A stretch of DNA of 64,000 nucleotides from Croceivirga sp. (lineage in GTDB: Bacteria; Bacteroidota; Bacteroidia; Flavobacteriales; Flavobacteriaceae). The notes beneath the pieces were generated by a model. It did no database searches. It worked only from the letters and a program-made list of their open reading frames with translations, and was not told the origin of the DNA. A program made the translations under genes and the position numbers. The stretch covers positions 62,001 to 126,000 of the forward strand of contig JANQSA010000048.1 in NCBI GenBank assembly GCA_028284285.1, written 5' to 3'. Positions within the stretch are counted from its first letter, which is position 1. Each line of letters starts with the position of its first letter. Shown here one piece after another: positions 7,791 through 15,366 of the stretch.

Positions 7791-9412
7791 TCCGTGGCCG
7801 GTATTCGGTCAATAATCTGTTGCTCTGCGGCAATCCTATCCAACTCCAAAACCTTTTCAAGCATCCTGTCGTGGGTAGATTTAAGCTGTGCCGCCAGATC
7901 CGGCGAATAGAGTTGCTCCGCAAGATTCGCTTTTAAATAGGTTTTTATCTTTCGCTCATTGGCGTAAAAATCCATCTTCATATTTCGATTCAGCAAATAG
8001 TCTATGAAACGTTCGAAAATAATATCGTCTACCTGGTATTCATCTACAAATTCGTTTTGGGGATAGTTGGCAAACCTACTCCTATCCAATTCCAAAAAAC
8101 GAAATATAAAATCTGAAAAATATCCCGAGCTATCCAAACTTTCCACACGCTCCTCGTCTAAAGTGCCAATGGGCACAAATACGTCCGGAATAATTCCGCC
8201 ACCCCCATATACTACTTTTCCTTTTGGGGTTACAAATTTCAGCGAATCGGCCACTTTAATACTGTCTACAGATACCAATTCCCCGCTGTGGTATCTTGCC
8301 ATAAATTTTTGGTAATAGTCTTCATGCCCATTTTCATAAGGCCTTTGAATAGAACGTCCGGTAGGCGTATAATATCTGGATACCGTTAACCTAACGGCGG
8401 ATCCATCGCCCAAATCCATTTCTCGTTGTACCAAACCTTTTCCGAAAGATCGGCGTCCTACAATGGTGCCAACGTCATTGTCCTGAAGTGCTCCGGCAAT
8501 AATCTCACTTGCCGAGGCCGAACGCTCATTGATCAGCACATATACCGGCTTGTTTTCAAAAGATCCACTATTGGTGGCATAGGCCTTACTTATCTTTCCT
8601 TTCTTGTTTTTTGTGAACAGTATGAGTTTTCCGGCTTCCAGAAATTCATCCGCCATTTTTTCGGCTATTCCCAAATACCCTCCCGGATTGTCCCGTAAAT
8701 CAAGCACTAACTTCTCCGCTCCCTTTTTCTCAAGCGACCACAAGGCTTTTTTAAATTCATTAAATGTAGATTCTGCAAAGCGGTTTATTTTTAAGTATCC
8801 CAACTTGCCGGACAACATATACTTGGCTTCCACACTCCGTATAGGTACCAAATCCCTTTTCACAACAATATCAAAGATCTTATTCTCTGATTTTCTGAAT
8901 ATCTTTAAACGCACCCTGGTTCCGTTCTTCCCTTTTAACTTGCTTATCAGAAGACTGTTGGGAATTCGCTTTCCAAACAGTGTATCGCCATCGGCCATCA
9001 AGATTTTATCCCCTGATTGAATTCCTTTTTTGTCGCTTGGACCATTTTCAATGGCACGTACCACCGTAACCGTATCCCTGAACTTATTGAAGCGTATTCC
9101 TATCCCTACAAAATCCCCTTTCATATTCTCTTCTACGGCAGCCATTTGCTCTTTTGATATGTATACGGAATGCGGGTCCAGTTTATCCAGGATATCATTT
9201 ACCGTGACATCAACAATACTATCCGTATCTATATCATCAACATATTCAAAGTCAATATAATCGATCAAACGGTTGAGTTTGTCCTTTTTAGAGTTGGTAG
9301 TGAAGAGTTTTTCCGGACTATCATTAAAATGCAGCTTGCCCCCTATAAAAATACCAAGGGCAATAGCCAAAGCCAACACAGAGGGCCATAAGTACGTATA
9401 TCTTTTATTCAT
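7787..9412 (-). CDS. C-terminal processing peptidase, S41 family (CtpA/Prc type)
   Basis: A 541-aa envelope serine protease that degrades or trims proteins from the C-terminus. Layout: N-terminal membrane anchor/signal (about 8-25), PDZ domain (about 95-180, with the loop DFVGIGIRF) and the S41 core. The core has the oxyanion region LVLDLRDNPGG (235-245), the catalytic serine in SASASE (298-303) and the catalytic Lys325 in SFGKGLVQ. The Ser-Lys dyad is intact. The C-terminal extension after the core is typical of Bacteroidetes members. It lies 6 bp downstream of the dCMP deaminase gene on the same strand, an arrangement suggesting co-transcription. Confidence 0.94.
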   Translation of the reverse strand: MNKRYTYLWPSVLALAIALGIFIGGKLHFNDSPEKLFTTNSKKDKLNRLIDYIDFEYVDDIDTDSIVDVTVNDILDKLDPHSVYISKEQMAAVEENMKGDFVGIGIRFNKFRDTVTVVRAIENGPSDKKGIQSGDKILMADGDTLFGKRIPNSLLISKLKGKNGTRVRLKIFRKSENKIFDIVVKRDLVPIRSVEAKYMLSGKLGYLKINRFAESTFNEFKKALWSLEKKGAEKLVLDLRDNPGGYLGIAEKMADEFLEAGKLILFTKNKKGKISKAYATNSGSFENKPVYVLINERSASASEIIAGALQDNDVGTIVGRRSFGKGLVQREMDLGDGSAVRLTVSRYYTPTGRSIQRPYENGHEDYYQKFMARYHSGELVSVDSIKVADSLKFVTPKGKVVYGGGGIIPDVFVPIGTLDEERVESLDSSGYFSDFIFRFLELDRSRFANYPQNEFVDEYQVDDIIFERFIDYLLNRNMKMDFYANERKIKTYLKANLAEQLYSPDLAAQLKSTHDRMLEKVLELDRIAAEQQIIDRIPATD

Positions 9413-9418
9413 AGCAAT

Positions 9419-9859
9419 TTATTGGGCCATCTCTTCAATTATAGGAAGGTGTACTAATTCCACCCCGGCGCGTTCCAAAAAAAGCAGCCCCGAATTATCT
9501 TTATAAGCTGTCTGATAGACCACACGTATAATACCGGCCTGATGTATTAACTTACTACATTCCCTGCAAGGTGATAAGGTGATATACAAAGTAGCTCCTT
9601 CACAGGACTGAGTAGAGGCGGCCACTTTTAGGATGGCATTCGCCTCCGCATGTAAAACATACCATTTGGTATACCCTTCATCATCTTCGCAAAGATTTTC
9701 AAACCCGGTAGGCGTACCGTTATATCCATCGGAAATGATCATTCTATCCTTCACAATAATCGCGCCAACCTGCCTACGCCGGCAATACGATAGTTTCCCC
9801 CATTCCTGTGCCATACGCAAATAGGCCTTATCGTATTTTTCAAGCTTGGCTCGGTTCAT
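9419..9859 (-). CDS. Deoxycytidylate (dCMP) deaminase family protein
   Basis: A 146-aa zinc-dependent deaminase of the cytidine/dCMP family, converting dCMP to dUMP for thymidylate supply. The zinc-binding and catalytic residues are intact: HAE (70-72, in VLHAEANAI) and PCREC (97-101). The N-terminal RRRQVGAIIVKDRMIISDGYN and GTPTGFENLCED segments are those of dCMP deaminases and the ComEB group rather than of tRNA adenosine deaminase. Cytoplasmic. It is followed after 6 bp by the S41 protease gene. An alternative annotation, 'ComE-like competence protein', reflects the same family and not a demonstrated uptake role. Confidence 0.92.
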   Translation of the reverse strand: MNRAKLEKYDKAYLRMAQEWGKLSYCRRRQVGAIIVKDRMIISDGYNGTPTGFENLCEDDEGYTKWYVLHAEANAILKVAASTQSCEGATLYITLSPCRECSKLIHQAGIIRVVYQTAYKDNSGLLFLERAGVELVHLPIIEEMAQ

Positions 9860-9923
9860 ATTTCTAATATACCCGCTTTAAGAATGCCCCACAACCTCTT
9901 TTCCATAAAATTAACGCTAAGTG

Positions 9924-10508
9924 CTAAGAAGGGAACGTTTCCATCAACATAGGTATTGTAATCAATACGATCAAAACAGAGGTGAAAATCACAAAACGCC
10001 TACGTTTCACCCTAACCAAATTCAGGAACAGGTACCCAAGGAAAAGTACGGAAAGAATTATCGCCACTTGTGAAAACTCAATCCCGGTGGCAAAACCAAG
10101 AAGCGGTAAGAGTTTTTCCTCTTCTTCCGCCATGAGCATATTAAAATAATTGGAGAAACCGAAACCATGGATAAGTCCAAAGAAAGCAGTGGCCCATCCA
10201 ATAAATTGCATACGGTTTGTTTTTTCCTTTTTAAATGCCTTGTACACATTGATCAAAGCCGTTAAGGCAATAGTAACCGGGATCAGGAATTCTATGAGCC
10301 CCACATCCACGGACAAAACGCCGTATACTGATAGTGCCAGGGAACTACAATGGGCAATAGTAAATATAGTGGCAAGAATTATAACCTTTTTCCAGTCTTT
10401 GAAAGTAAAGGGAATGGCGAGCGCTGCTAAAAAAAGAATATGATCATACGCGCCAAAATCCAGTACATGATCAAAACCTAATTTAATGTAAAACCAAAAG
10501 TCGTTCAT
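9924..10508 (-). CDS. HupE/UreJ-like membrane protein
   Basis: A 194-aa membrane protein with about six to seven hydrophobic helices. The family signatures are GFDHVLDFGAYDHILFLAAL at the N-terminus, with the conserved Asp/His pair, then IFTIAHCSSLAL and FFGLIHGFGFS. Some HupE/UreJ members are proposed nickel or cobalt transporters linked to hydrogenase or urease, but no such enzyme genes are in this window, so the substrate is unknown. The ATG at 10508 lies just 2 bp from a (TTTATGG)8 repeat that fills the place of its leader and promoter. Confidence 0.85.
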   Translation of the reverse strand: MNDFWFYIKLGFDHVLDFGAYDHILFLAALAIPFTFKDWKKVIILATIFTIAHCSSLALSVYGVLSVDVGLIEFLIPVTIALTALINVYKAFKKEKTNRMQFIGWATAFFGLIHGFGFSNYFNMLMAEEEEKLLPLLGFATGIEFSQVAIILSVLFLGYLFLNLVRVKRRRFVIFTSVLIVLITIPMLMETFPS

Positions 10509-10510
10509 TG

Positions 10511-10566
10511 TTTATGGTTTATGGTTTATGGTTTATGGTTTATGGTTTATGGTTTATGGTTTATGG
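10511..10566. repeat. Heptanucleotide tandem repeat (TTTATGG)x8
   Basis: Eight uninterrupted perfect copies of the 7-mer, read on the plus strand. The array starts 2 bp upstream of the minus-strand HupE/UreJ-like ATG, so it is the leader region of that gene. Perfect short tandem repeats like this can change copy number by slippage. Because 7 is not a multiple of 3 and the array is outside the frame, any effect would be on promoter or leader spacing. Confidence 0.95.
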
Positions 10567-10602
10567 AAAATGATCACTTCAACTCCTAAATCCATAAAAA
10601 TA

Positions 10603-11343
10603 TTAATTAATCCCACGTTCTTTTTGAATGGTTTCATAGGCCTTCTGTACTTGTTTAAATTTTTCCTCTGCCCCCTTTTTAATGGCTTCATCCTGGGTAA
10701 TCACACGATCCGGATGGTACTTTTTCGCCATTTTTCGGTAGGCCTTTTTTACTTCTTCATCAGTAACCGACTTATCGATTTCCAAAATGGTATACGCCTG
10801 GTCCGCAGCTTTGAAAAACATGGCTTTGATACTTTCAAAATCATAATTACCAATGCGTAAAAAACCTGCGATTTGGTTTAATTTGTCCAGTTCCGCCTGA
10901 CTAACCCTTCCGTCGGATTGGGCTATCCCAAATAAGAAATGTAATAACTGTAAGCGCACCTCATACCGGGTACGCTGGTTAAGGTATGTACAGATGCGTT
11001 GGGCCGATATTTCCCTTTTTTTGATTACCTCGTTAAAGGTCCTAAAAATGGCGTTGGCCTTTTCCCTGCCATAAGTACCTATAAAATATTGTCGCACATA
11101 ATCCAACTCGCGTTGGCTTACGGAACCATCCGCTTTTATTACTATGGAACACAGAGAAAGCAGGTTGAGCTCAAAATCTGCAGGGGAAACATTGGGTCGT
11201 GTAAAATCGCCAAACACCCGACCTCCACCTCTTCCCTGACCGGAGGATAACCCATCCAAAACACTTCCCAGAAAAAACCCGATAACAGCTCCCACAAAGC
11301 CTCGAATAAAAAAACCAATAAATGCGGCTACCCACTTAATCAT
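10603..11343 (-). CDS. TerB-like / DnaJ-domain membrane protein (DjlA type)
   Basis: A 246-aa protein. Layout: N-terminal hydrophobic Gly-rich membrane segment (about 2-30, IKWVAAFIGFFIRGFVGAV), a glycine linker, a TerB-type tellurite-resistance helical domain (about 60-160, with paired KADGSVSQ.E and QSDGRVSQAELD acidic motifs) and a C-terminal J domain with the HPD tripeptide in KYHPDRV. This resembles E. coli DjlA, a membrane-anchored DnaK co-chaperone. The start is put at MIKWVAAF (11343) because a perfect -7 box (TATCTTTG, 11362-11369) lies 18 bp upstream, inside the longer alternative frame that begins at 11385. Confidence 0.88.
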   Translation of the reverse strand: MIKWVAAFIGFFIRGFVGAVIGFFLGSVLDGLSSGQGRGGGRVFGDFTRPNVSPADFELNLLSLCSIVIKADGSVSQRELDYVRQYFIGTYGREKANAIFRTFNEVIKKREISAQRICTYLNQRTRYEVRLQLLHFLFGIAQSDGRVSQAELDKLNQIAGFLRIGNYDFESIKAMFFKAADQAYTILEIDKSVTDEEVKKAYRKMAKKYHPDRVITQDEAIKKGAEEKFKQVQKAYETIQKERGIN

Positions 11344-11361
11344 TTTCTTGTGTTGGAAGCG

Positions 11362-11369
11362 CAAAGATA
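11362..11369 (-). promoter_or_regulatory. -7 box (TATCTTTG) for the TerB-DnaJ gene
   Basis: A perfect TAnnTTTG match 18 bp before the chosen ATG. It argues against the longer start at 11385. Confidence 0.5.
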
Positions 11370-11412
11370 CTGTTTTGCGCTGCAAAGGAAGCGTGAACAG
11401 GGTGTTAAGAAC

Positions 11413-11445
11413 TTGATATCAAAACCAACAAATCCCTTATCTTTG
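11413..11445 (+). promoter_or_regulatory. Bacteroidetes-type promoter of the bacilliredoxin gene
   Basis: TTG at 11413-11415 and TATCTTTG at 11438-11445 with a 22-bp spacer fit the flavobacterial pattern TTG-N17-23-TAnnTTTG. The ATG follows after 19 bp. This is the clearest complete promoter seen in the window. Confidence 0.65.
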
Positions 11446-11464
11446 TAATACTAAAATTTTGACT

Positions 11465-11875
11465 ATGTATCCAGAAGAATTGGTAAAACCTATGCGACAA
11501 GATCTGGCCAATGCAGGTTTTGAGGAACTATATACTGGCCAAGCTGTTAAAAATGCACTTGATCAGGAAGGAACTACCCTTGTAGTGGTAAACTCTGTTT
11601 GCGGTTGTGCGGCAGCCAATGCCAGACCGGCAGCCAAGCTCAGCCTTCAAAATACAAAAAAGCCGGACCATTTGGTAACTGTTTTCGCCGGAGTGGATAC
11701 CGAAGCGGTAAACACAGCCCGGGAACATATGATTCCTTTTCCTCCGTCTTCACCTAGTATGGCGTTGTTTAAGAATGGGGAATTGGTACATATGATTGAG
11801 CGCCATCATATTGAAGGCCGTCCCGCTGAAATGATCGCTGAAAATCTTGTAGAAGCCTTTAACGAGCATTGTTAA
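11465..11875 (+). CDS. Bacilliredoxin, BrxA/BrxB (YphP/YqiW) family
   Basis: A 136-aa thioredoxin-like protein that removes bacillithiol or similar low-molecular-weight thiols from oxidised proteins. It begins MYPEELVKPMRQDL, typical for the family, and carries the CGC active site at 46-48 (VNSVCGCAAANARPA). The start is the ATG at 11465; an in-frame TTG two codons earlier is not needed. It has its own promoter (11413-11445) and a strong terminator (11907-11935), so it is a single-gene unit. Cytoplasmic. Confidence 0.92.
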   Translation: MYPEELVKPMRQDLANAGFEELYTGQAVKNALDQEGTTLVVVNSVCGCAAANARPAAKLSLQNTKKPDHLVTVFAGVDTEAVNTAREHMIPFPPSSPSMALFKNGELVHMIERHHIEGRPAEMIAENLVEAFNEHC

Positions 11876-11906
11876 CCTTTTTAGCATCTTTATGCATTAA
11901 AAAATG

Positions 11907-11935
11907 AACCACCCTAAGGGTGGTTTTTTATTTTT
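11907..11935 (+). terminator. Rho-independent terminator after the bacilliredoxin gene
   Basis: A perfect 8-bp stem (AACCACCC / GGGTGGTT) with a TAA loop is followed directly by a T-rich run. It also overlaps the frame extension upstream of plsC, supporting the later plsC start. Confidence 0.85.
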
Positions 11936-11940
11936 GTTTC

Positions 11941-12675
11941 ATGCAGAAATTGGTATCCTACCCTCTAACCGTCATTTATTTTATATGCTTTGGGTTAACC
12001 CTGGTCCTTTTTCATCCCATTCAATGGTTTTGCTTAAAGGCCTTTGGTTATGAGGCACACAAACGCTGTGTGAGTATTCTGAACTGGTGTCTAATGCGAT
12101 GTACAAATCTCCTGGGAACCCGGTATACCTTTACAAATACGCAGAATATCCCCCTGGGAAAACCCTTGATCATCACCACCAATCACCAAAGCATGTATGA
12201 TATCCCCCCTATTATCTGGTATATGCGAAAACATCACCCCAAATTTGTCAGTAAAAAGGAATTGGGCAAAGGTATTCCCAGTGTTTCCTTTAATTTAAGA
12301 CATGGTGGTTCCGCGCTCATCGATCGAAAAGACACGAAACAAGCATTGGAGCAGATCGCTCAACTGGGGCAATACATAGAAAGGCACAACCGAAGTGCTG
12401 TCATTTTTCCCGAAGGCACACGTAGTAGGAACGGGCGGCCTAAACCTTTTAAGCCCATGGGTTTAAAAACCTTGTTATGTCATTCTCCTTCGGCCCTGAT
12501 AGTTCCTATAAGTATCAATAACTCCTGGAAGTTATTGCGCTACGGCAAATTTCCTATGGGGTTGGGCTGTCATCTCCGCTTTCAGGTACATCCGCCCATT
12601 CCCAATTCAGGAAACCATGAAGCGATCATTGAGAAAACCGAGGAAATGATCAAAAAAGGGATCCAGGCACCATGA
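11941..12675 (+). CDS. plsC: 1-acyl-sn-glycerol-3-phosphate acyltransferase (PlsC family)
   Basis: A 244-aa membrane-bound acyltransferase that converts lysophosphatidate to phosphatidate in phospholipid synthesis. It has an N-terminal hydrophobic helix (about 8-30), the catalytic HX4D motif in NHQSMYD (His82, Asp87) and the glycerophosphate-binding FPEGTRSR (156-163). The ATG at 11941 is chosen over a GTG at 11920, which lies inside the terminator hairpin. TATTTTTG at 11929-11936 is a perfect -7 match immediately before the ATG, so a nearly leaderless transcript is possible. The 3' end overlaps the HD gene by 4 bp (ATGA), implying coupled translation. Confidence 0.92.
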   Translation: MQKLVSYPLTVIYFICFGLTLVLFHPIQWFCLKAFGYEAHKRCVSILNWCLMRCTNLLGTRYTFTNTQNIPLGKPLIITTNHQSMYDIPPIIWYMRKHHPKFVSKKELGKGIPSVSFNLRHGGSALIDRKDTKQALEQIAQLGQYIERHNRSAVIFPEGTRSRNGRPKPFKPMGLKTLLCHSPSALIVPISINNSWKLLRYGKFPMGLGCHLRFQVHPPIPNSGNHEAIIEKTEEMIKKGIQAP

Positions 12676-13328
12676 CCAACACGGAAATCATTGCAAAAAC
12701 CGCCGCTTATGTGAAAGAAACCCTGGCAGATGCCGAAGGTGGGCACGACTGGTTTCATATTCAAAGAGTATGGAATACCGCATTGCGCATTGCCAAGGAC
12801 GAAGAAGTGGATCTACTGGTGGTAAATTTGGCAGCATTGCTTCACGATATTGCCGACGCCAAGTTTTACAATGGAGATGAAGCTATTGGGCCAAAAACCG
12901 CAGTTGCTTTGTTGAACTCCCTTGGGGTAGAAAAAGGAACTATCGAACATGTGGAACAGATCATTCGCAATATTTCATTTAAGAACTCCCTGGATAGGGG
13001 TCAAAATGAAAAATTCAACTCCAAAGAATTGCAAGTGGTGCGTGATGCAGACCGATTGGACGCGATGGGGGCCATTGGGGTAGCCCGGGCGTTTAACTAC
13101 GGAGGGTATAGCAACAGAGAGCTGTACAATCCCGAAATCCCTCCACAAATGGATATGGATAAAGCAGCGTATAAAAAATCAAAAAGCCCAACCATAAACC
13201 ATTTCTACGAAAAGCTGTTATTACTGAAAGATCAAATGCATACTGAGACCGGTAAAAAAATGGCGGCAGACCGCCATCAATTCATGGAGAATTACCTGGA
13301 ACAGTTTTTTTTGGAATGGAATGGTTGA
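12672..13328 (+). CDS. HD-domain metal-dependent phosphohydrolase (YedJ-like)
   Basis: A 218-aa predicted phosphohydrolase. The metal-ligand pattern is present: His29 in GGHDWFHIQRV, His58-Asp59 in ALLHDIAD and a later Asp in VVRDADRLDAMGAIG. This is the COG1418 group of stand-alone HD proteins, whose substrates are nucleotides or are unknown. No signal peptide. It overlaps plsC by 4 bp, so both are probably made from one mRNA. The link to lipid metabolism is not established. Confidence 0.9.
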   Translation: MTNTEIIAKTAAYVKETLADAEGGHDWFHIQRVWNTALRIAKDEEVDLLVVNLAALLHDIADAKFYNGDEAIGPKTAVALLNSLGVEKGTIEHVEQIIRNISFKNSLDRGQNEKFNSKELQVVRDADRLDAMGAIGVARAFNYGGYSNRELYNPEIPPQMDMDKAAYKKSKSPTINHFYEKLLLLKDQMHTETGKKMAADRHQFMENYLEQFFLEWNG

Positions 13329-13749
13329 GAGGTTCCAACACCCCAACACAGAGCTAATCAAAGTCCAAAAATGAAGAAGATACTGCGGCAAGACATTTCC
13401 CTGGGTCGCTTTTTCAAGCGTATGACCCCAACTTCTTTTTAAGAAGTGTAATGGCCTATTTGTTAACTTATTAGTTAACATGAATAATGGATAAGACATT
13501 TGTGGCCGAAAATCTTGTTTGCCTAGCCCTAAAGCCCGCCTGCCGGCGAGGCAGGGACGGGCAGGGGCAAAGATTTTCTTGAGATTCGATGGTTGCTCAG
13601 AATTTTTACTCTCCTGTCTGCTGACAGGCAGGCTTTCAGGGCTGGGGAAAAGAAAAATTCAATCTGAAAGCTTATCCATTATTCACGTTAGTTATTACCC
13701 CTATGATCTCCTTTAACCGTATCTTTAGGTAGGAAAATACTTCGCTAAT
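13329..13749. other. Intergenic region with nested palindromic repeat
   Basis: About 420 bp between the HD gene and the methyltransferase. Most of it is the inverted-repeat element at 13471-13695. A separate GTTAACT / AGTTAAC hairpin lies at 13462-13479. TATCTTTA near 13717 is a one-mismatch -7 box for the methyltransferase gene. No gene is seen. Confidence 0.6.
13471..13695. repeat. Inverted-repeat-bounded element with nested GC palindromes (225 bp)
   Basis: The outer arms of 25 bp (13471-13495 and 13671-13695) match at 21 of 25 positions and share GTGAATAATGGATAAG, or its ATG variant. A second pair of arms lies inside them: one reads GCCTAGCCCTAAAGCC around 13521, and its partner is near 13632-13650. 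Two short GC-rich palindromes of the CCTGCC...GGCAGG type sit at about 13535-13565 and 13612-13632. There is no coding capacity. This fits a REP- or MITE-like non-autonomous repeat. Confidence 0.65.
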
Positions 13750-15366
13750 ATGTTATCAAAGCAGGAAAAGGTTGCACTTAGAAGTCAATTGTTCCGTCAT
13801 TTGGATGGGATTGTCACCGCCCCATCTGCCCATGTCTTGAAAGAACACGGAATAACCGATTACCTCTTACAAAAGAAAACGGCTACCCTGGATGAATTGA
13901 CCGCTACCTTTAAGGCTAATGATGGCTATCTTAATGTGGCCCTGAGGGTACTTTGCTCCCAGGGCTGGCTAAGACAACACATAGATAACCATAAAGACCA
14001 GGTGCTGTTTTCCATAAATGATGCCTCAGAATTTGCGTTCCAACATTTTGGCCTGTACAAGGAGGCCGTTGAGCTACTGCAGTTTTCGGAAAAGTACCAT
14101 TCCAGGAAGTTTAAGGTAGAACCTTTTTTGAAGCTGAAAAAGCTGTACCATCACTACAAGAATAATTTTGGGATCCGCCTTTCTCCAAATGCTGCTGAAA
14201 AGGCCCTCCAGGAACAGATATTATATCATATAGAGGGGATACTCCTTGGCCCCACCTTAGTGCTTTTGGGCATGAGCGGAATGTTTCACAAATATTTTAT
14301 GGAAACACGATTCAAGGCAGAGGAATTCCATGAAAATCCAAAGCATTTTGAACAATTGCTCGACATACTGACGGCACTTGGTTTATTCAATAAATCGAAC
14401 GATTCTTTTCAATTTACGGAGAAAGGGATGTTCTTCGCAAAAAGGGCAAGTGCCTATGGGGTAACCGTTTCTTACATTCCCACATTGCGAAAACTGGATG
14501 ATCTGTTGTTTGGAAATCCGAGGATTCTGGAAAAAACTGCCGGAGAACCCCTGGAAAGGCATGTGGATAGAGAAATGAACGTATGGGGAAGCGGAGGGGC
14601 CCATGCCACCTACTTTAAGGTCATTGATGAGATTATCATCACCATTTTCAACAAACCCATTGAAGAACAGCCCAAAGGCATATTGGATATGGGCTGTGGC
14701 AATGGGGCATTTCTGCAACACCTGTTTTCAGTAATCGAAAGCCAGACACTGCGCGGTAGCCTGCTTGATGAACATCCTTTACTGTTAATTGGGGTAGACT
14801 TTAATGAAAAAGCGCTGGAAGTATCAAAAAGAAACCTGATACAGGCCGAGATATGGGCTAAAATTATTTGGGGGGACATTGGTAATCCGGAAGTTTTGGC
14901 CGCCGACCTTGATCATAAGTATGGTTTAAAGTTGGATGAACTATTGAATGTTCGGACTTTTTTGGATCATAACCGCATCTGGGAAGCGCCCAAAAACACC
15001 CAAAAACTTAGGGTCAGTTCCTCAACCGGCGCCTATGCCACCAAGGGAAAACGGATCAGCAATAATCTGGTTTCCGAATCCTTAAAAGAACATTTTGGAA
15101 AATGGGCTCCCTACTTAAAGAAATTTGGGCTGCTCCTCATTGAACTACATACCGTTCCACCGGAACTGGTGGCAGATAATTTGGGCAAAACAGCGGCAAC
15201 AGCCTATGACGCCACCCATGGGTATTCCGACCAGTATATTCTTGAAATTGAAGAATTCAATGTAGTATTGAAAGAGGCAGGCTTTGAACAGGATCCGGAT
15301 AATTTCAGAAAATTTCCAGATTCTAATTTGGCCTCGGTATCCGTTAATTTGCTGAAATCAAAATAA
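13750..15366 (+). CDS. Class I SAM-dependent methyltransferase with N-terminal winged-helix-like domains
   Basis: A 538-aa protein. The C-terminal half carries a class I SAM-binding fold: motif I ILDMGCGNGAFLQHL (about 310-325) followed by the acidic loop LIGVDFNEKAL. The N-terminal half appears to hold two dimerisation or winged-helix-like units (about 15-80, ending ALRVLCSQGWL, and about 195-235, LDILTALGLFNKSNDSFQF), as in small-molecule O-methyltransferases. The overall length and layout recall methyltransferase domains embedded in polyketide synthases (AprA-like), but no biosynthetic partners are nearby, so the substrate is unknown. Its stop directly abuts the stop of the convergent sigma factor gene. 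Confidence 0.78.
   Translation: MLSKQEKVALRSQLFRHLDGIVTAPSAHVLKEHGITDYLLQKKTATLDELTATFKANDGYLNVALRVLCSQGWLRQHIDNHKDQVLFSINDASEFAFQHFGLYKEAVELLQFSEKYHSRKFKVEPFLKLKKLYHHYKNNFGIRLSPNAAEKALQEQILYHIEGILLGPTLVLLGMSGMFHKYFMETRFKAEEFHENPKHFEQLLDILTALGLFNKSNDSFQFTEKGMFFAKRASAYGVTVSYIPTLRKLDDLLFGNPRILEKTAGEPLERHVDREMNVWGSGGAHATYFKVIDEIIITIFNKPIEEQPKGILDMGCGNGAFLQHLFSVIESQTLRGSLLDEHPLLLIGVDFNEKALEVSKRNLIQAEIWAKIIWGDIGNPEVLAADLDHKYGLKLDELLNVRTFLDHNRIWEAPKNTQKLRVSSSTGAYATKGKRISNNLVSESLKEHFGKWAPYLKKFGLLLIELHTVPPELVADNLGKTAATAYDATHGYSDQYILEIEEFNVVLKEAGFEQDPDNFRKFPDSNLASVSVNLLKSK

Noticed and set aside
10528-10860. 110-aa open frame beginning MVYGLWFMVYGLW
   Set aside because: Its start is the heptamer array translated, and the rest is the antisense of the TerB-DnaJ gene.
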